64,000 nt of DNA, taken from the NCBI GenBank assembly GCA_937902925.1, contig CALFNN010000103.1, positions 124,001 through 188,000 on the forward strand, in the 5' to 3' direction. The position numbers were made by a program, and so were the translations under genes. The DNA comes from an uncultured Opitutaceae bacterium. Lineage in GTDB: Bacteria; Verrucomicrobiota; Verrucomicrobiia; Opitutales; Opitutaceae. Shown here one piece after another: positions 1-8,086 of this stretch. The notes under the pieces were generated by a model. That model saw only the letters and a list, made by a program, of their open reading frames with translations. It had not been told where the DNA came from and did no database searches. Each line of letters starts with the position of its first letter. Positions within the stretch are counted from its first letter, which is position 1.

Positions 1-546
1 TTGGGCGACGGTGCGATTGCCGACGATGAGCGACGAGATGACCGCGTCGCCGTGTTTTGCGATGCGGGCACGGACGGCGCCAGTGTCGATGGTGAACGCA
101 TCGGCGTCGTCGGAGTATTTGATTTCGGTCGCGGCGGCGCTGCGTTCGTCCTCAGCGCCGGGAAGCGGCGTGAGGGTGAGCGGACCCTGGAGGGGTGCCG
201 GCCGGAGACCGGCGCCAATTGCGCCGCTGTCAGCAGCTGAACCCGACGTGACGATGGCGTGGCCGGTCCATTTGATCGAGCCGTCCGGCCAGTAGGCGAG
301 AGGCCACGTCTGCAGATCGACGCGAGTGCCGTTGGCGGCGGTGAGGCGCATCTTGGTGCCCGGCTTCACGGCGCCCTTTGGCCACGGCACACCCCAGCTC
401 ACGCCGTCGGGCGCGGCCGGCGCGGCGTCGTCGAGCCAGTGAAGCGTCACGCTCTGAGCAGGCGACGTGGCGGGCGGTTCGGCGGCGAGGGCGAAACTGG
501 CGAAAGCCAAAAGCGCGGCGAGCGGGGAAATGGATTTGAGGCGCAT
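1..546 (-). CDS. Exo-rhamnogalacturonan lyase-like protein, N-terminal part (runs off left edge)
   Basis: An open frame of 182 codons starts with ATG at 546 and runs off the left edge without a stop. Residues 1-22 form a signal peptide ending in SFALAAEP. The next ~80 residues contain SWGVPWPKGAVKPG and WPLAYWPDGSIKWTGHA. I recognise this pattern as the N-terminal RIFT-barrel domain of YetA/PcRGLX (PL26-type) exo-rhamnogalacturonan lyases, which degrade the pectin backbone. The catalytic domain lies outside the window, so the enzymatic call rests on the N-terminal domain only. The gene begins 10 bp after the exported protein at 557-1087 and is probably co-transcribed with it. Confidence 0.65.
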   Translation of the reverse strand, partial: MRLKSISPLAALLAFASFALAAEPPATSPAQSVTLHWLDDAAPAAPDGVSWGVPWPKGAVKPGTKMRLTAANGTRVDLQTWPLAYWPDGSIKWTGHAIVTSGSAADSGAIGAGLRPAPLQGPLTLTPLPGAEDERSAAATEIKYSDDADAFTIDTGAVRARIAKHGDAVISSLIVGNRTVAQ

Positions 547-556
547 GGGGACGAAG

Positions 557-1087
557 TCAGGGGGCTTTTTTCTCGGGCGGGGCGGCGAGGATGGTTACCT
601 CGAAGTTGGGGGTGTCGGAGGAAATCTGGTCCCAGCCGAGGTCCTTGCCGGCGGGATCGGTGAGATAGATCATGCCGCCGAAACCTTCGCCGAGCTTGGT
701 GAGGAACGAAGCGTGGAAATGCAGCCGGCCGGGAGCGGGCCGCGGATAGACGAGCGTGAACTCGATGTCCATTTCCTCGGTGAGGCGGACCTCGACCGTG
801 CGCGGCTTGAGCGGCGTGCGGATCGACGTGATCACGTAGAGGTCGGGCGCGCGGGTCTTCAGGGCGTCATGGTAGTCCTTGAAGTTGTCCTCGGTGGCGT
901 AGGGCAGATTCGGGCCCTTCCCGAGGAGCATCAGCGCGCACTGCTGAGCCATCGTCACCTCGACCTTGAGACCGTCGGGCAGGAGCGTGCAGTTGGTCCA
1001 GCTCTCCTCGGGGTTGTGCGCGCGGGCCGTGGTGGCGACGACCGCCGCGAGGAAAAACCAACGCAGAATGGAGCGGGGAAGGCGCAT
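557..1087 (-). CDS. Exported protein of unknown function (176 aa)
   Basis: The start chosen is ATG 1087, because the protein then opens with a clean signal peptide (MRLPRS, then a hydrophobic stretch ending TTARAHN). A longer open frame upstream has no signal-like start and reads as non-coding. The mature part has no motif I can name. It is mixed alpha/beta in appearance, with a Lys/Pro-rich tail (PPEKKAP). It sits between kdpE (204 bp upstream) and the lyase-like gene (10 bp downstream), all on the minus strand. It is more likely the partner of the lyase than part of the Kdp system. The start of the mature region vaguely recalls the periplasmic domain found next to HupE/UreJ proteins, but this is too weak to assign. 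Confidence 0.7.
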   Translation of the reverse strand: MRLPRSILRWFFLAAVVATTARAHNPEESWTNCTLLPDGLKVEVTMAQQCALMLLGKGPNLPYATEDNFKDYHDALKTRAPDLYVITSIRTPLKPRTVEVRLTEEMDIEFTLVYPRPAPGRLHFHASFLTKLGEGFGGMIYLTDPAGKDLGWDQISSDTPNFEVTILAAPPEKKAP

Positions 1088-1291
1088 CAGCGGCGAGCAG
1101 GCGTGAAAAAATAAAAAGAGGGGCGTCGGACAGGAATCATGGGGATGACCGGTGAATGGAGAGCCTAACGCACCGGCGGTGTTTTGGTGACGGCATGGGG
1201 GGCGGGGGAGACAACCCTGCTCCTCACGCGGCAACCGAGTAAGGGTGAACCTGTCGGACAGTTCGGTGCCGGCTGGGGTGCCGGCGCGCGA

Positions 1292-1990
1292 TCAGCCCTG
1301 GTCGACGAAGCGATAGCCGATGCCGGATTCGGTTTTCAGGAACCGGGGGGCGGTGGCGGACGGCTCGAGTTTCTTGCGGAGGTTGGCCATGTGCACGCGG
1401 AGATAGTGGGTGTCCTCCTCGTGGCCGGGACCCCACACGTCGCGCAGGAGCTGGCGGTGGGTGACGACCTTGCCGCGGTGCTGGAGCAGCAGGCGAAGCA
1501 GGGCGTATTCCTTCACGGTGAGGTGGAGATCGGCGCCGGCGCGCGTGACGGCCCGCTTCGCGAAATCCACCTCGATGTCGCCGAAGCGCGCGATGCTGAC
1601 CTCGCCGGCGGGTTGCTGGCGGCGCAGGAGGACGCGGACGCGCGCAAGCAATTCGCCGCCGCCGAAAGGCTTGGTGAGGTAGTCGTCGGCGCCGGCGTCG
1701 AGCGCGGCGATCTTGTCGGACTCGCCGCCGCGCACGGAGAGGATGAGCACGGGAATCTGGCTCCACTCGCGGAGGCGGCGGAGCACGTCGAGTCCGCCGA
1801 GGTCGGGCAGGCTGAGGTCGAGGATGATGGCGTCGGGCCGCTGCACGGCGGCCTCGTTAAGGCCGAGCGCGCCGGTCTCGGCCTCGCGCACACGGTAGCC
1901 CGCGGCCTCGAGCGTGAGGCGCAGGAGGCGGCGGATCTGCACCTCGTCGTCGATGACGAGGAGGTCGGGCTGGGCTGGCGCGGCGGTCAT
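1292..1990 (-). CDS. kdpE: KdpE, potassium-starvation response regulator (232 aa)
   Basis: This is an OmpR/PhoB-type response regulator. The receiver domain (residues ~8-120) has acidic pocket D14/D15, phospho-acceptor D58 in IILDLSLPD and K107 in YLTKPFGG. A winged-helix DNA-binding domain (~135-230) follows, with the family ending GIGYRFVDQG. It should be phosphorylated by KdpD and activate the kdp promoter when K+ or turgor is low. The ATG at 1990 overlaps the TGA of kdpD by 4 bases (ATGA), which implies translational coupling. It is the last gene of the nine-gene kdp cluster. All key residues are present. Confidence 0.96.
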   Translation of the reverse strand: MTAAPAQPDLLVIDDEVQIRRLLRLTLEAAGYRVREAETGALGLNEAAVQRPDAIILDLSLPDLGGLDVLRRLREWSQIPVLILSVRGGESDKIAALDAGADDYLTKPFGGGELLARVRVLLRRQQPAGEVSIARFGDIEVDFAKRAVTRAGADLHLTVKEYALLRLLLQHRGKVVTHRQLLRDVWGPGHEEDTHYLRVHMANLRKKLEPSATAPRFLKTESGIGYRFVDQG

Positions 1991-4656
1991 TCGGCCGGGA
2001 CTTTAGCGTGCGGTTGGTAGGGAAGGTAAACCGTAAACACGGCGCCGCCGCCGGGATTCTCGCCGACGACGATCTCGCCGCCCTGCGCCGTGACGAAGCC
2101 GCGGATGATCGAGAGCCCGAGCCCGAGCCCGCCGGCACGGGCCGCGTCGCCGCGTTGGAATTTTTGGAAGAGCCGCTCGCGCATTTCCAGCGGGAAACCC
2201 GGGCCGCGGTCGGCCACGGTGAAAAACACGCGGGCGCGCGCGTTGTCGATGCCGGCCGTGAGAAAGACGGGCGTGGCGGCGGGGGTGTGGAGGGCGGCGT
2301 TGAGGAGAAGGTTGGCGATGACCTGCTCCATGAGTGCGGCGTCGGCGCGGAAGAGCGGGAGGTCGTCGGGCACGACGGACTCGAACGGATGGCTGGCGAG
2401 CGAATCACGCACGCCGTCGACGGCGGCGTTCACGAGGTCGTGGGCGTCGCACCAGTCGAGGCGGGGCTGGAGCGCGCCGGATTCGAGGCGGGTCTGGTCG
2501 AGGAGATTGTCGACCAGGCGCGTGAGGCGGCGCGTGGCCGTGCGGATCTCGCCGGTGATGGTGGCGCGCGTGGCGGGATCGGCGCTCGCGAGATTCTCGA
2601 TCGCGCCGGTGAGCACGGCGAGGGGCGTCTTCAGCTCGTGCGAGACGCCGTCGAGGAGCGCGCGGTGGAGTTTCTCGGACTCGGCGAGGAGTTTCTCGCG
2701 CTCGCCGGCGGCGCGGAGCTGCTCGCGCTCGACCACGAGGGCGAGCTGGGTGGCGAAACTTTCGACGAGGTCGCGTTGCGCGAGCGCGAGAGCGGCGGCC
2801 GGCGGCACGCGCACGACCAGCACGCCGATCGCGGTGTCTTCGCGCACGAGCGGCACGTGAAAACCCTCCGCGGACGGCAGCGTGTCGGTGAAGCGCCCGG
2901 CTTTCTTGCGGTTGCGCCACACCCAGTCGGCGACGGCGAGTTCCTTCTCGCCGAGCGTGAACGAGCCCGCGAAGTGCGGCGTCAGGCCGGCGTGGTCGTC
3001 GTTGCCGAGGAGCAGCGCAGTCTGGGCGGCGAAGAGCGCGTCGGCCTGGCGCAGCGCGGCGAACACGGCGTCGTCGAGCGTGCGGGCGGCGCTGAGCGCC
3101 TGCGTGAGATGAAAGAGCGCGGTCGCCCGGTCCTCGCGCATCCGCTCGTGGCGTTCCGCCGCCCGGATCCGCGCGGTTAGGTGGCCGGCGATGAGGGCGA
3201 CGACGAAGTAGGTGACGAACATGACGCCGTCCTCGAACTTGCCGATGTAGAACGTGAACAGCGGCGGGATGAAGAGGAAGTTCCACGTCAACGCGCTCAG
3301 CACGCCGGCGGCGATGACCGGACCGCGTCCGACGCGCAGGCTGAGCACGATCACAGTGAGCAGGAAAATCAGCCCGATCGCGAGGTAGCCGGTGAACGGA
3401 GTGAGGAACCAGCAGGCCACGGTGAGACTGGCGAGAGTGCCGAGCGTCACGCTGTATTCGCGGGCCGGCGAGGGCGCGGCGGGGCGCCAGTCGACCCACG
3501 GGGCGGGATTTTCCGCGGTGCGCTCGGCGGGCACGACGTAGATGTCGATCGGGCCGCTCAGGTGCAGCAGGCGGTCGACGAGATTGCCGCCGCGCAGCAG
3601 GTCGAGCCAGCGCGGCGAGCGCGACTTGCCGACGACGATCTGGGTGGCGTTGTTCTGGAGTGCGATCCGCTGGAGCGCGGCGGCCACGTCGTCGTCGTGC
3701 GTGACGACCACCTCGGCACCGAGCTCGCGGGCGAGGGCGAGATTCTGCTCCAGCCGGCGCTTCGCCTCGGGGTCGAGCGGGCGCGAGGACTCGACGCTGA
3801 CCGCGACCCACGCGGCGCCCTGCGCGGCGGCCATGCGGCGGGTCCAGCGCACGAGCTGGGTGGAGAAGGGGCTCGGGCCGACGGCGACGAGGAGGCGTTC
3901 GCCGGAGCGCCAGACGGTCTTCAGCGGCGTGGTGGCGCGGAGCTCACGGAGGCGCTTGTCGACCCGCTCGGCCACGAAGCGCAGGGCGATTTCGCGCAGC
4001 GCGGTGAGATTGGTGTCCTTGAAAAAATTGTCGGCGGCGACGGCGGCGCGTTCGCCCAGGTAAACCTTGCCCTCGGCGAGGCGGGTGCGCAGCGCCTCGG
4101 GGGTGAGGTCGATGAGCTCGATCTGGTCGACGAGCTCGAAGACGGAGTCGGGCACGGTCTCGTGCACCGGCGCGCCGGTGATCTGGCGGACGGCATCGGC
4201 GCGGCTTTCGAGATGCTGGACGTTCAGCGTCGTGTAGACGTCGAGCCCGGCGTCGAGCAGCTCGACGACGTCCTGGTAACGCTTCGGGTGGCGGGAGCCG
4301 GGGGCATTGGTGTGGGCGAATTCGTCGACCAGCACGAGCCGCGGCCGGCGGGCGAGGATGGCCTCGAGGTCCATCTCCGTGACGCGGATGCCGCGATGCT
4401 CGATTTCCTTGCGCGGCATGACGGTGAGGCCGGCGAGCAACGCCTCGGTTTCCGCGCGCCGATGCGTCTCGACGACGCCGACGACCAGATCGGTGCCGCC
4501 CGGCAGCTCCTGCTGCGCGGCGCGGAGCATGGCGTAGGTTTTGCCGACGCCGGGGCACATGCCGAAGAAGACCTTGAGGCGGCCGCGTTGCGCGCGTGTT
4601 TCCTCGCGCTGGAGCGAGGCGAGCAGCGCGTCGGGGTCGGGGCGGACGGCGGGCAT
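1987..4656 (-). CDS. kdpD: KdpD, osmosensitive K+ channel histidine kinase (889 aa)
   Basis: This membrane sensor kinase pairs with KdpE. The N-terminal KdpD domain carries a Walker A motif at residues 32-41 (GMCPGVGKTY) and DEFAHTNAPGSRHPKR at 111-126. A Usp-like domain occupies ~250-375. A DUF4118 membrane block with about four helices lies at ~405-495, then a GAF-like region at ~510-640. HisKA has H673 in VSHELKTPLA, and the HATPase domain ends with GLGLGLSIIRGF. The length matches full KdpD (E. coli 894 aa), so this is the complete sensor and not a truncated form. The start follows a 36-bp gap after the small membrane gene at 4693. Signals sensed in known KdpD proteins are low K+ and ionic strength. 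Confidence 0.97.
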   Translation of the reverse strand: MPAVRPDPDALLASLQREETRAQRGRLKVFFGMCPGVGKTYAMLRAAQQELPGGTDLVVGVVETHRRAETEALLAGLTVMPRKEIEHRGIRVTEMDLEAILARRPRLVLVDEFAHTNAPGSRHPKRYQDVVELLDAGLDVYTTLNVQHLESRADAVRQITGAPVHETVPDSVFELVDQIELIDLTPEALRTRLAEGKVYLGERAAVAADNFFKDTNLTALREIALRFVAERVDKRLRELRATTPLKTVWRSGERLLVAVGPSPFSTQLVRWTRRMAAAQGAAWVAVSVESSRPLDPEAKRRLEQNLALARELGAEVVVTHDDDVAAALQRIALQNNATQIVVGKSRSPRWLDLLRGGNLVDRLLHLSGPIDIYVVPAERTAENPAPWVDWRPAAPSPAREYSVTLGTLASLTVACWFLTPFTGYLAIGLIFLLTVIVLSLRVGRGPVIAAGVLSALTWNFLFIPPLFTFYIGKFEDGVMFVTYFVVALIAGHLTARIRAAERHERMREDRATALFHLTQALSAARTLDDAVFAALRQADALFAAQTALLLGNDDHAGLTPHFAGSFTLGEKELAVADWVWRNRKKAGRFTDTLPSAEGFHVPLVREDTAIGVLVVRVPPAAALALAQRDLVESFATQLALVVEREQLRAAGEREKLLAESEKLHRALLDGVSHELKTPLAVLTGAIENLASADPATRATITGEIRTATRRLTRLVDNLLDQTRLESGALQPRLDWCDAHDLVNAAVDGVRDSLASHPFESVVPDDLPLFRADAALMEQVIANLLLNAALHTPAATPVFLTAGIDNARARVFFTVADRGPGFPLEMRERLFQKFQRGDAARAGGLGLGLSIIRGFVTAQGGEIVVGENPGGGAVFTVYLPYQPHAKVPAE

Positions 4657-4692
4657 GAAACGGCGATAAGGTGGGCAGCCCCGTCGTGCAAG

Positions 4693-5064
4693 CTACCCGA
4701 TGGCCCCGGTAAACAGCGCCGTCATGAGGCCGACCCAGAGCATGGCCGCCGCCCCGAGCATCCGCAGCATGAACCGGCGCGCGGCCGCCGTGAGCTCGGG
4801 GCTGATTCCCAGCCAGGTGAAATCGACGAGCCAGCGGATGGGGCGGGCCGAATGAATGTCGCCGAGCGAGAACCATTGGTAGCCGTCGTCGATGAAGCCC
4901 TCGGCGGCGAGTTCGTGGATGAAGTATTCCTTGCGGCGGACGGAAAAGGTGTCGCGAGTCGCGCGGATGGTGACGGCATCGCCGGACCGCTCGACCCGGA
5001 CAAGCGTGTCGAGCTGCGCGAAATAAAACTCGGGGCAACGGGCCGGCGGGGTGCGAGTTTTCAT
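4693..5064 (-). CDS. Small membrane protein between kdpC and kdpD (123 aa)
   Basis: The start is ATG 5064; an upstream in-frame extension overlaps another small gene and looks non-coding. The N-terminal ~85 residues are soluble (EFYFAQLDTLVRVERSG, then EYFIHELAAEGFIDDGYQW). One hydrophobic helix at the C-terminus (MLGAAAMLWVGLMTALFTGAIG) suggests a tail anchor. I do not recognise the family. Its position inside the kdp operon, same strand, 14 bp after the 50-aa gene and 36 bp before kdpD, argues for an accessory role in K+ transport or sensing. That role is inference from context only. Confidence 0.65.
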   Translation of the reverse strand: MKTRTPPARCPEFYFAQLDTLVRVERSGDAVTIRATRDTFSVRRKEYFIHELAAEGFIDDGYQWFSLGDIHSARPIRWLVDFTWLGISPELTAAARRFMLRMLGAAAMLWVGLMTALFTGAIG

Positions 5065-5078
5065 GGAAACGGGAGGGA

Positions 5079-5231
5079 TCAGGGTTTCGACGTGGACGGC
5101 GATGGCCAGCCGACCCGCGAAGGGCCGGCCGGCAGGCCGCGGCACTGCCAGAACAGCGCGCCGATCGCCGCGACCACTAGGACCACGAAAATCCAGCGGA
5201 AGGCAGTGTCGGTTCGGCGAATTTTTTTCAT
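5079..5231 (-). CDS. Predicted 50-aa single-pass membrane peptide in the kdp operon
   Basis: This is a short open frame of 51 codons including TGA. It begins MKKIRRTDTAFRW and continues with one hydrophobic helix (IFVVLVVAAIGALFW), then a Pro/Ser-rich tail. The positive N-terminus followed by a single helix is typical of small membrane proteins. It starts 30 bp past the end of kdpC (the frames overlap slightly in the intergenic sense) and stops 14 bp before the next start. No Shine-Dalgarno is visible, as for most genes here. I know no named family. The alternative is a chance open frame, which a 50-codon length in GC-rich DNA cannot exclude. Confidence 0.45.
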   Translation of the reverse strand: MKKIRRTDTAFRWIFVVLVVAAIGALFWQCRGLPAGPSRVGWPSPSTSKP

Positions 5232-5261
5232 GGCGGATTGGCGCCCGCATGAGCGGCGGAC

Positions 5262-5855
5262 TCACCGGGCGGCGGCCGAGTCGTCGAGGGCGAGGTTGAG
5301 GAGGAGGACGTTGACCCGCGGCTCGCCCAGGACAGTGAGATCGCGGCCCGTGGTGTGCGCTGCGACGAGGGTGGAGACTTTTTCGAGAGGGAGTCCGCGG
5401 GCTTTTGCGACGCGCGCGGCCTGGAGGTTCGCGTTGGCGACGCTGATGTCCGGGTCGAGACCGCTGCCCGACGACGTGACAGCATCGGCGGGAACGGGCG
5501 TGCCGGCGGCGAGGCCGTTGACGGTGCGGTAGGCGGCGACGGCGGCGGCGATGCTGTCGGCGAGCTTTTTGCTGGTGGGGCCGAGGTTCGTGCCCGAAGA
5601 GCTGCTGGCATCGTAGCCCGTGCCGGCGGCGGACGGCCGGGGCTGGAAGTATTTGTCGCTGGTGAAACTTTGCGCGAGCAGCGCCGAGCCGCGGACGACG
5701 CCATCCTTGTCGGTGAGCAGCGAGCCGTTGGCCCGGGCCGGGAACAGCGCCTGGGCGCCGGCCCAGACGACGAGCGGGTAGGCGCCGCAGAGCAGCACGG
5801 CGAGGACGAGCGTGAGGAGGACGGAGGTTTTGAGTTCGGCGAGGAAAGTTTTCAT
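5262..5855 (-). CDS. kdpC: KdpC, K+-transporting ATPase chaperone subunit (197 aa)
   Basis: KdpC is the single-pass subunit of the KdpFABC pump that raises the ATP affinity of KdpB. One N-terminal helix (LLTLVLAVLLCGAYPLVVW) is followed by the periplasmic domain with family motifs: GSALLAQSF, SDKYFQPRPSAA, SGSGLDPDIS and the near-C-terminal VNVLLLNLAL. The length is normal (E. coli 190 aa). It lies 95 bp after kdpB and precedes the small membrane genes and kdpD. The last bases overlap the region just upstream of the 50-aa gene. Confident. Confidence 0.96.
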   Translation of the reverse strand: MKTFLAELKTSVLLTLVLAVLLCGAYPLVVWAGAQALFPARANGSLLTDKDGVVRGSALLAQSFTSDKYFQPRPSAAGTGYDASSSSGTNLGPTSKKLADSIAAAVAAYRTVNGLAAGTPVPADAVTSSGSGLDPDISVANANLQAARVAKARGLPLEKVSTLVAAHTTGRDLTVLGEPRVNVLLLNLALDDSAAAR

Positions 5856-5950
5856 GAGAAATTCGGTTGCAACGCGGAGGTCGCGGAGTCGGAAGAGAGT
5901 TTTGTCTCGAGATGATCTACTCCGCGCTCTTCGCGTCTAAGGGATCGAAA

Positions 5951-8053
5951 TCAGACGAGGTGGGCGGCGGTGATGAGGAGGTCGATGGCCTTGATGCCGA
6001 GGAACGGGATCACGATGCCGCCGCCGCCGTAGAGGAAGAGATTGCGGCGGAGCATCGCCTCGGCGCCGATCGGGCGGTAGGCGACACCCTGCAGGGCGAG
6101 CGGGATCAGCGCGATGATGACGAGGGCGTTGAAAATGACGGCGCTGAGGATCGCGCTCAACGGCGAGGCGAGGTGCATGACATTGAGCGGCGCGATGGCG
6201 GGGAAGGCGCCAACCAGCATCGCGGGAATGATCGCAAAGTATTTCGCGACGTCGTTCGCGATCGAGAAGGTCGTGAGCGCGCCCCGGGTGATGAGCATCT
6301 GCTTCCCGATCTCGACGATCTCGAGGAGCTTGGTCGGGTTGGAATCGAGGTCGACCATGTTGCCGGCCTCCTTGGCGGCCTGCGTGCCGGTATTCATCGC
6401 GACGCCGACATCCGCCTGCGCGAGCGCGGGGGCGTCGTTGGTGCCGTCGCCGGTCATGGCGACGAGATGGCCTTTCGATTGCTCGTCGCGGATGCGCGCG
6501 AGCTTCATCTCGGGCGTGGCCTGGGCGAGAAAGTCGTCGACGCCCGCCTCGGCGGCGATGGCGGCGGCGGTGAGCGGGTTGTCGCCCGTGATCATCACGG
6601 TGCGGATGCCCATGGCGCGGAGCTGCGCGAAACGCTCCTTGATGCCGCCCTTCACGACGTCCTTCAGGAAGACGACGCCGAGCACCTCGCGGCCCTCGGC
6701 GACGACCAGCGGGGTGCCGCCGGACCGGGCGATGCCGGCGACGGCGTCGCCGACGGTGGCGGGATAGGTGCCGCCCTGCGACTCGACCCACGCGCGGACG
6801 TTGTCGGCGGCGCCCTTGCGGATCGAGCGGATTGACGGAGGACGGACCTCCTGGTCCGTCAGGTTTAGGGGAACGGACCGGGAGGTCCGTTCTCCGGTGG
6901 ACGGCGACGCGACGTGGAGGTCGATGCCGCTCATGCGGGTCTGCGCGGTGAACGGGACGAAGGTGTGCGGCGTGGTGAGCTCCTTCGCGCGCAGGTTGAA
7001 CTTTTCCTTCGCGAGCACGACGATGCTGCGGCCCTCGGGAGTTTCGTCGGCGAGCGAGGCGAGTTGCGCGGCGGCCGCCAGGTCCTCCGCGCGCACCTGC
7101 GGCGCGGGCACGAACTCGCTGGCCATCCGGTTGCCGAGCGTGATGGTGCCGGTCTTGTCGAGGAGGAGGACGTCGATGTCGCCGGCGGCCTCGACGGCAC
7201 GGCCGGACATCGCGAGGACGTTGCGCTGGAGCAGACGGTCCATGCCGGCGATGCCGATCGCGCTGAGCAACCCGCCGATGGTCGTGGGAATCAGGCAGAC
7301 GAGCAGCGCGATGAGCGTCGTGATCGAAAAGACGACGTGCGAGTAGATGCCGAACGGCTTCAGCGCGAGGATGACGAGCAGGAAGATGACGGTGAGCGCG
7401 GAGAGGAGGATGGTGAGCGCGATCTCGTTGGGCGTCTTCTGGCGGGTGGCGCCTTCGACGAGGCTGATCATGTGATCGAGAAAACCCTCGCCGGGGTTCG
7501 CGGTGATCCGGATCGTGAGAGTGTCGGAGAGCACGCCGGTGCCGCCGGTGACGGCGCTGCGGTCGCCGCCGGCCTCGCGGATGACGGGCGCGGACTCGCC
7601 GGTGATGGCGGACTCGTCGACGGACGCGGCGCCCTCGACGACCTCGCCGTCGCCGGGGATGAGCTGGCCGGCGGCGACGACCACGAGGTCGCCCTTGCGG
7701 AGTTGCGAAGCGTCGACCGCCTCGAGCGCGCCGCCTTTGGTGCGGCGCTGGGCGACGAGTTGTTTGCGCGACGAGCGGAGCGCACGGGCCTGGGCCTTGC
7801 CGCGGCCCTCGGCGACGGACTCGGCGAAGTTGGCGAAGACCACGGTGAACAGGAGCCAGAGCGCGACCTGCAGGACGTAGCCGAACGGCTCCTGGGAGGT
7901 GAAGAGCTGTTCGAACGTCAGCAGCGCGCCGACGAGCGTGACGAACATCACGGGATTCTTGAGCTGCGCGCGCGGGTCGAGCTTGCGGAACGAGTCCGCG
8001 ACGGCTTGGGACATGATCGCGCGGTCGAAAAGGGAGACGGATTTGGTGGACAT
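5951..8053 (-). CDS. kdpB: KdpB, K+-transporting P-type ATPase subunit, with in-frame repeat insertion (700 aa)
   Basis: This is the catalytic P-type ATPase of KdpFABC. It has the TGES loop ([10 protein letters not shown]), the phosphorylation motif DKTGT with D299, [13 protein letters not shown], and the hinge [18 protein letters not shown]. The C-terminal helices match the family closely. The start is ATG 8053. It is about 18 residues longer than E. coli KdpB. In the nucleotide-binding domain, where E. coli has a short SGINIDNRMIRKG stretch, this protein has about 25 extra residues (~383-408: [14 protein letters not shown] and on to VRPPSIRS). These are encoded by a palindromic repeat pair at 6841-6897 that also occurs between genes elsewhere in the window. 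Flanking motifs are intact, so the pump may still work. Confidence 0.96.
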   Translation of the reverse strand: MSTKSVSLFDRAIMSQAVADSFRKLDPRAQLKNPVMFVTLVGALLTFEQLFTSQEPFGYVLQVALWLLFTVVFANFAESVAEGRGKAQARALRSSRKQLVAQRRTKGGALEAVDASQLRKGDLVVVAAGQLIPGDGEVVEGAASVDESAITGESAPVIREAGGDRSAVTGGTGVLSDTLTIRITANPGEGFLDHMISLVEGATRQKTPNEIALTILLSALTVIFLLVILALKPFGIYSHVVFSITTLIALLVCLIPTTIGGLLSAIGIAGMDRLLQRNVLAMSGRAVEAAGDIDVLLLDKTGTITLGNRMASEFVPAPQVRAEDLAAAAQLASLADETPEGRSIVVLAKEKFNLRAKELTTPHTFVPFTAQTRMSGIDLHVASPSTGERTSRSVPLNLTDQEVRPPSIRSIRKGAADNVRAWVESQGGTYPATVGDAVAGIARSGGTPLVVAEGREVLGVVFLKDVVKGGIKERFAQLRAMGIRTVMITGDNPLTAAAIAAEAGVDDFLAQATPEMKLARIRDEQSKGHLVAMTGDGTNDAPALAQADVGVAMNTGTQAAKEAGNMVDLDSNPTKLLEIVEIGKQMLITRGALTTFSIANDVAKYFAIIPAMLVGAFPAIAPLNVMHLASPLSAILSAVIFNALVIIALIPLALQGVAYRPIGAEAMLRRNLFLYGGGGIVIPFLGIKAIDLLITAAHLV
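6841..6897. repeat. REPIN-like inverted pair of palindromes inside kdpB
   Basis: There are two palindromes. The first, 6841-6860, is GACGGACC / 4-nt loop / GGTCCGTC. The second, 6871-6892, is GAACGGACC / GGGA / GGTCCGTTC. They are inverted relative to each other and 10 nt apart. Bases 6871-6897 are identical over 27 bp (in one or the other orientation) to 15756-15782 and 52004-52030. Two inverted REP units with a short spacer is the layout of a REPIN. It contributes about 25 in-frame codons to kdpB. Confidence 0.85.
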
Positions 8054-8086
8054 GGCGGAGCCGGTTATCGGTGAGAGGTGATGGGC

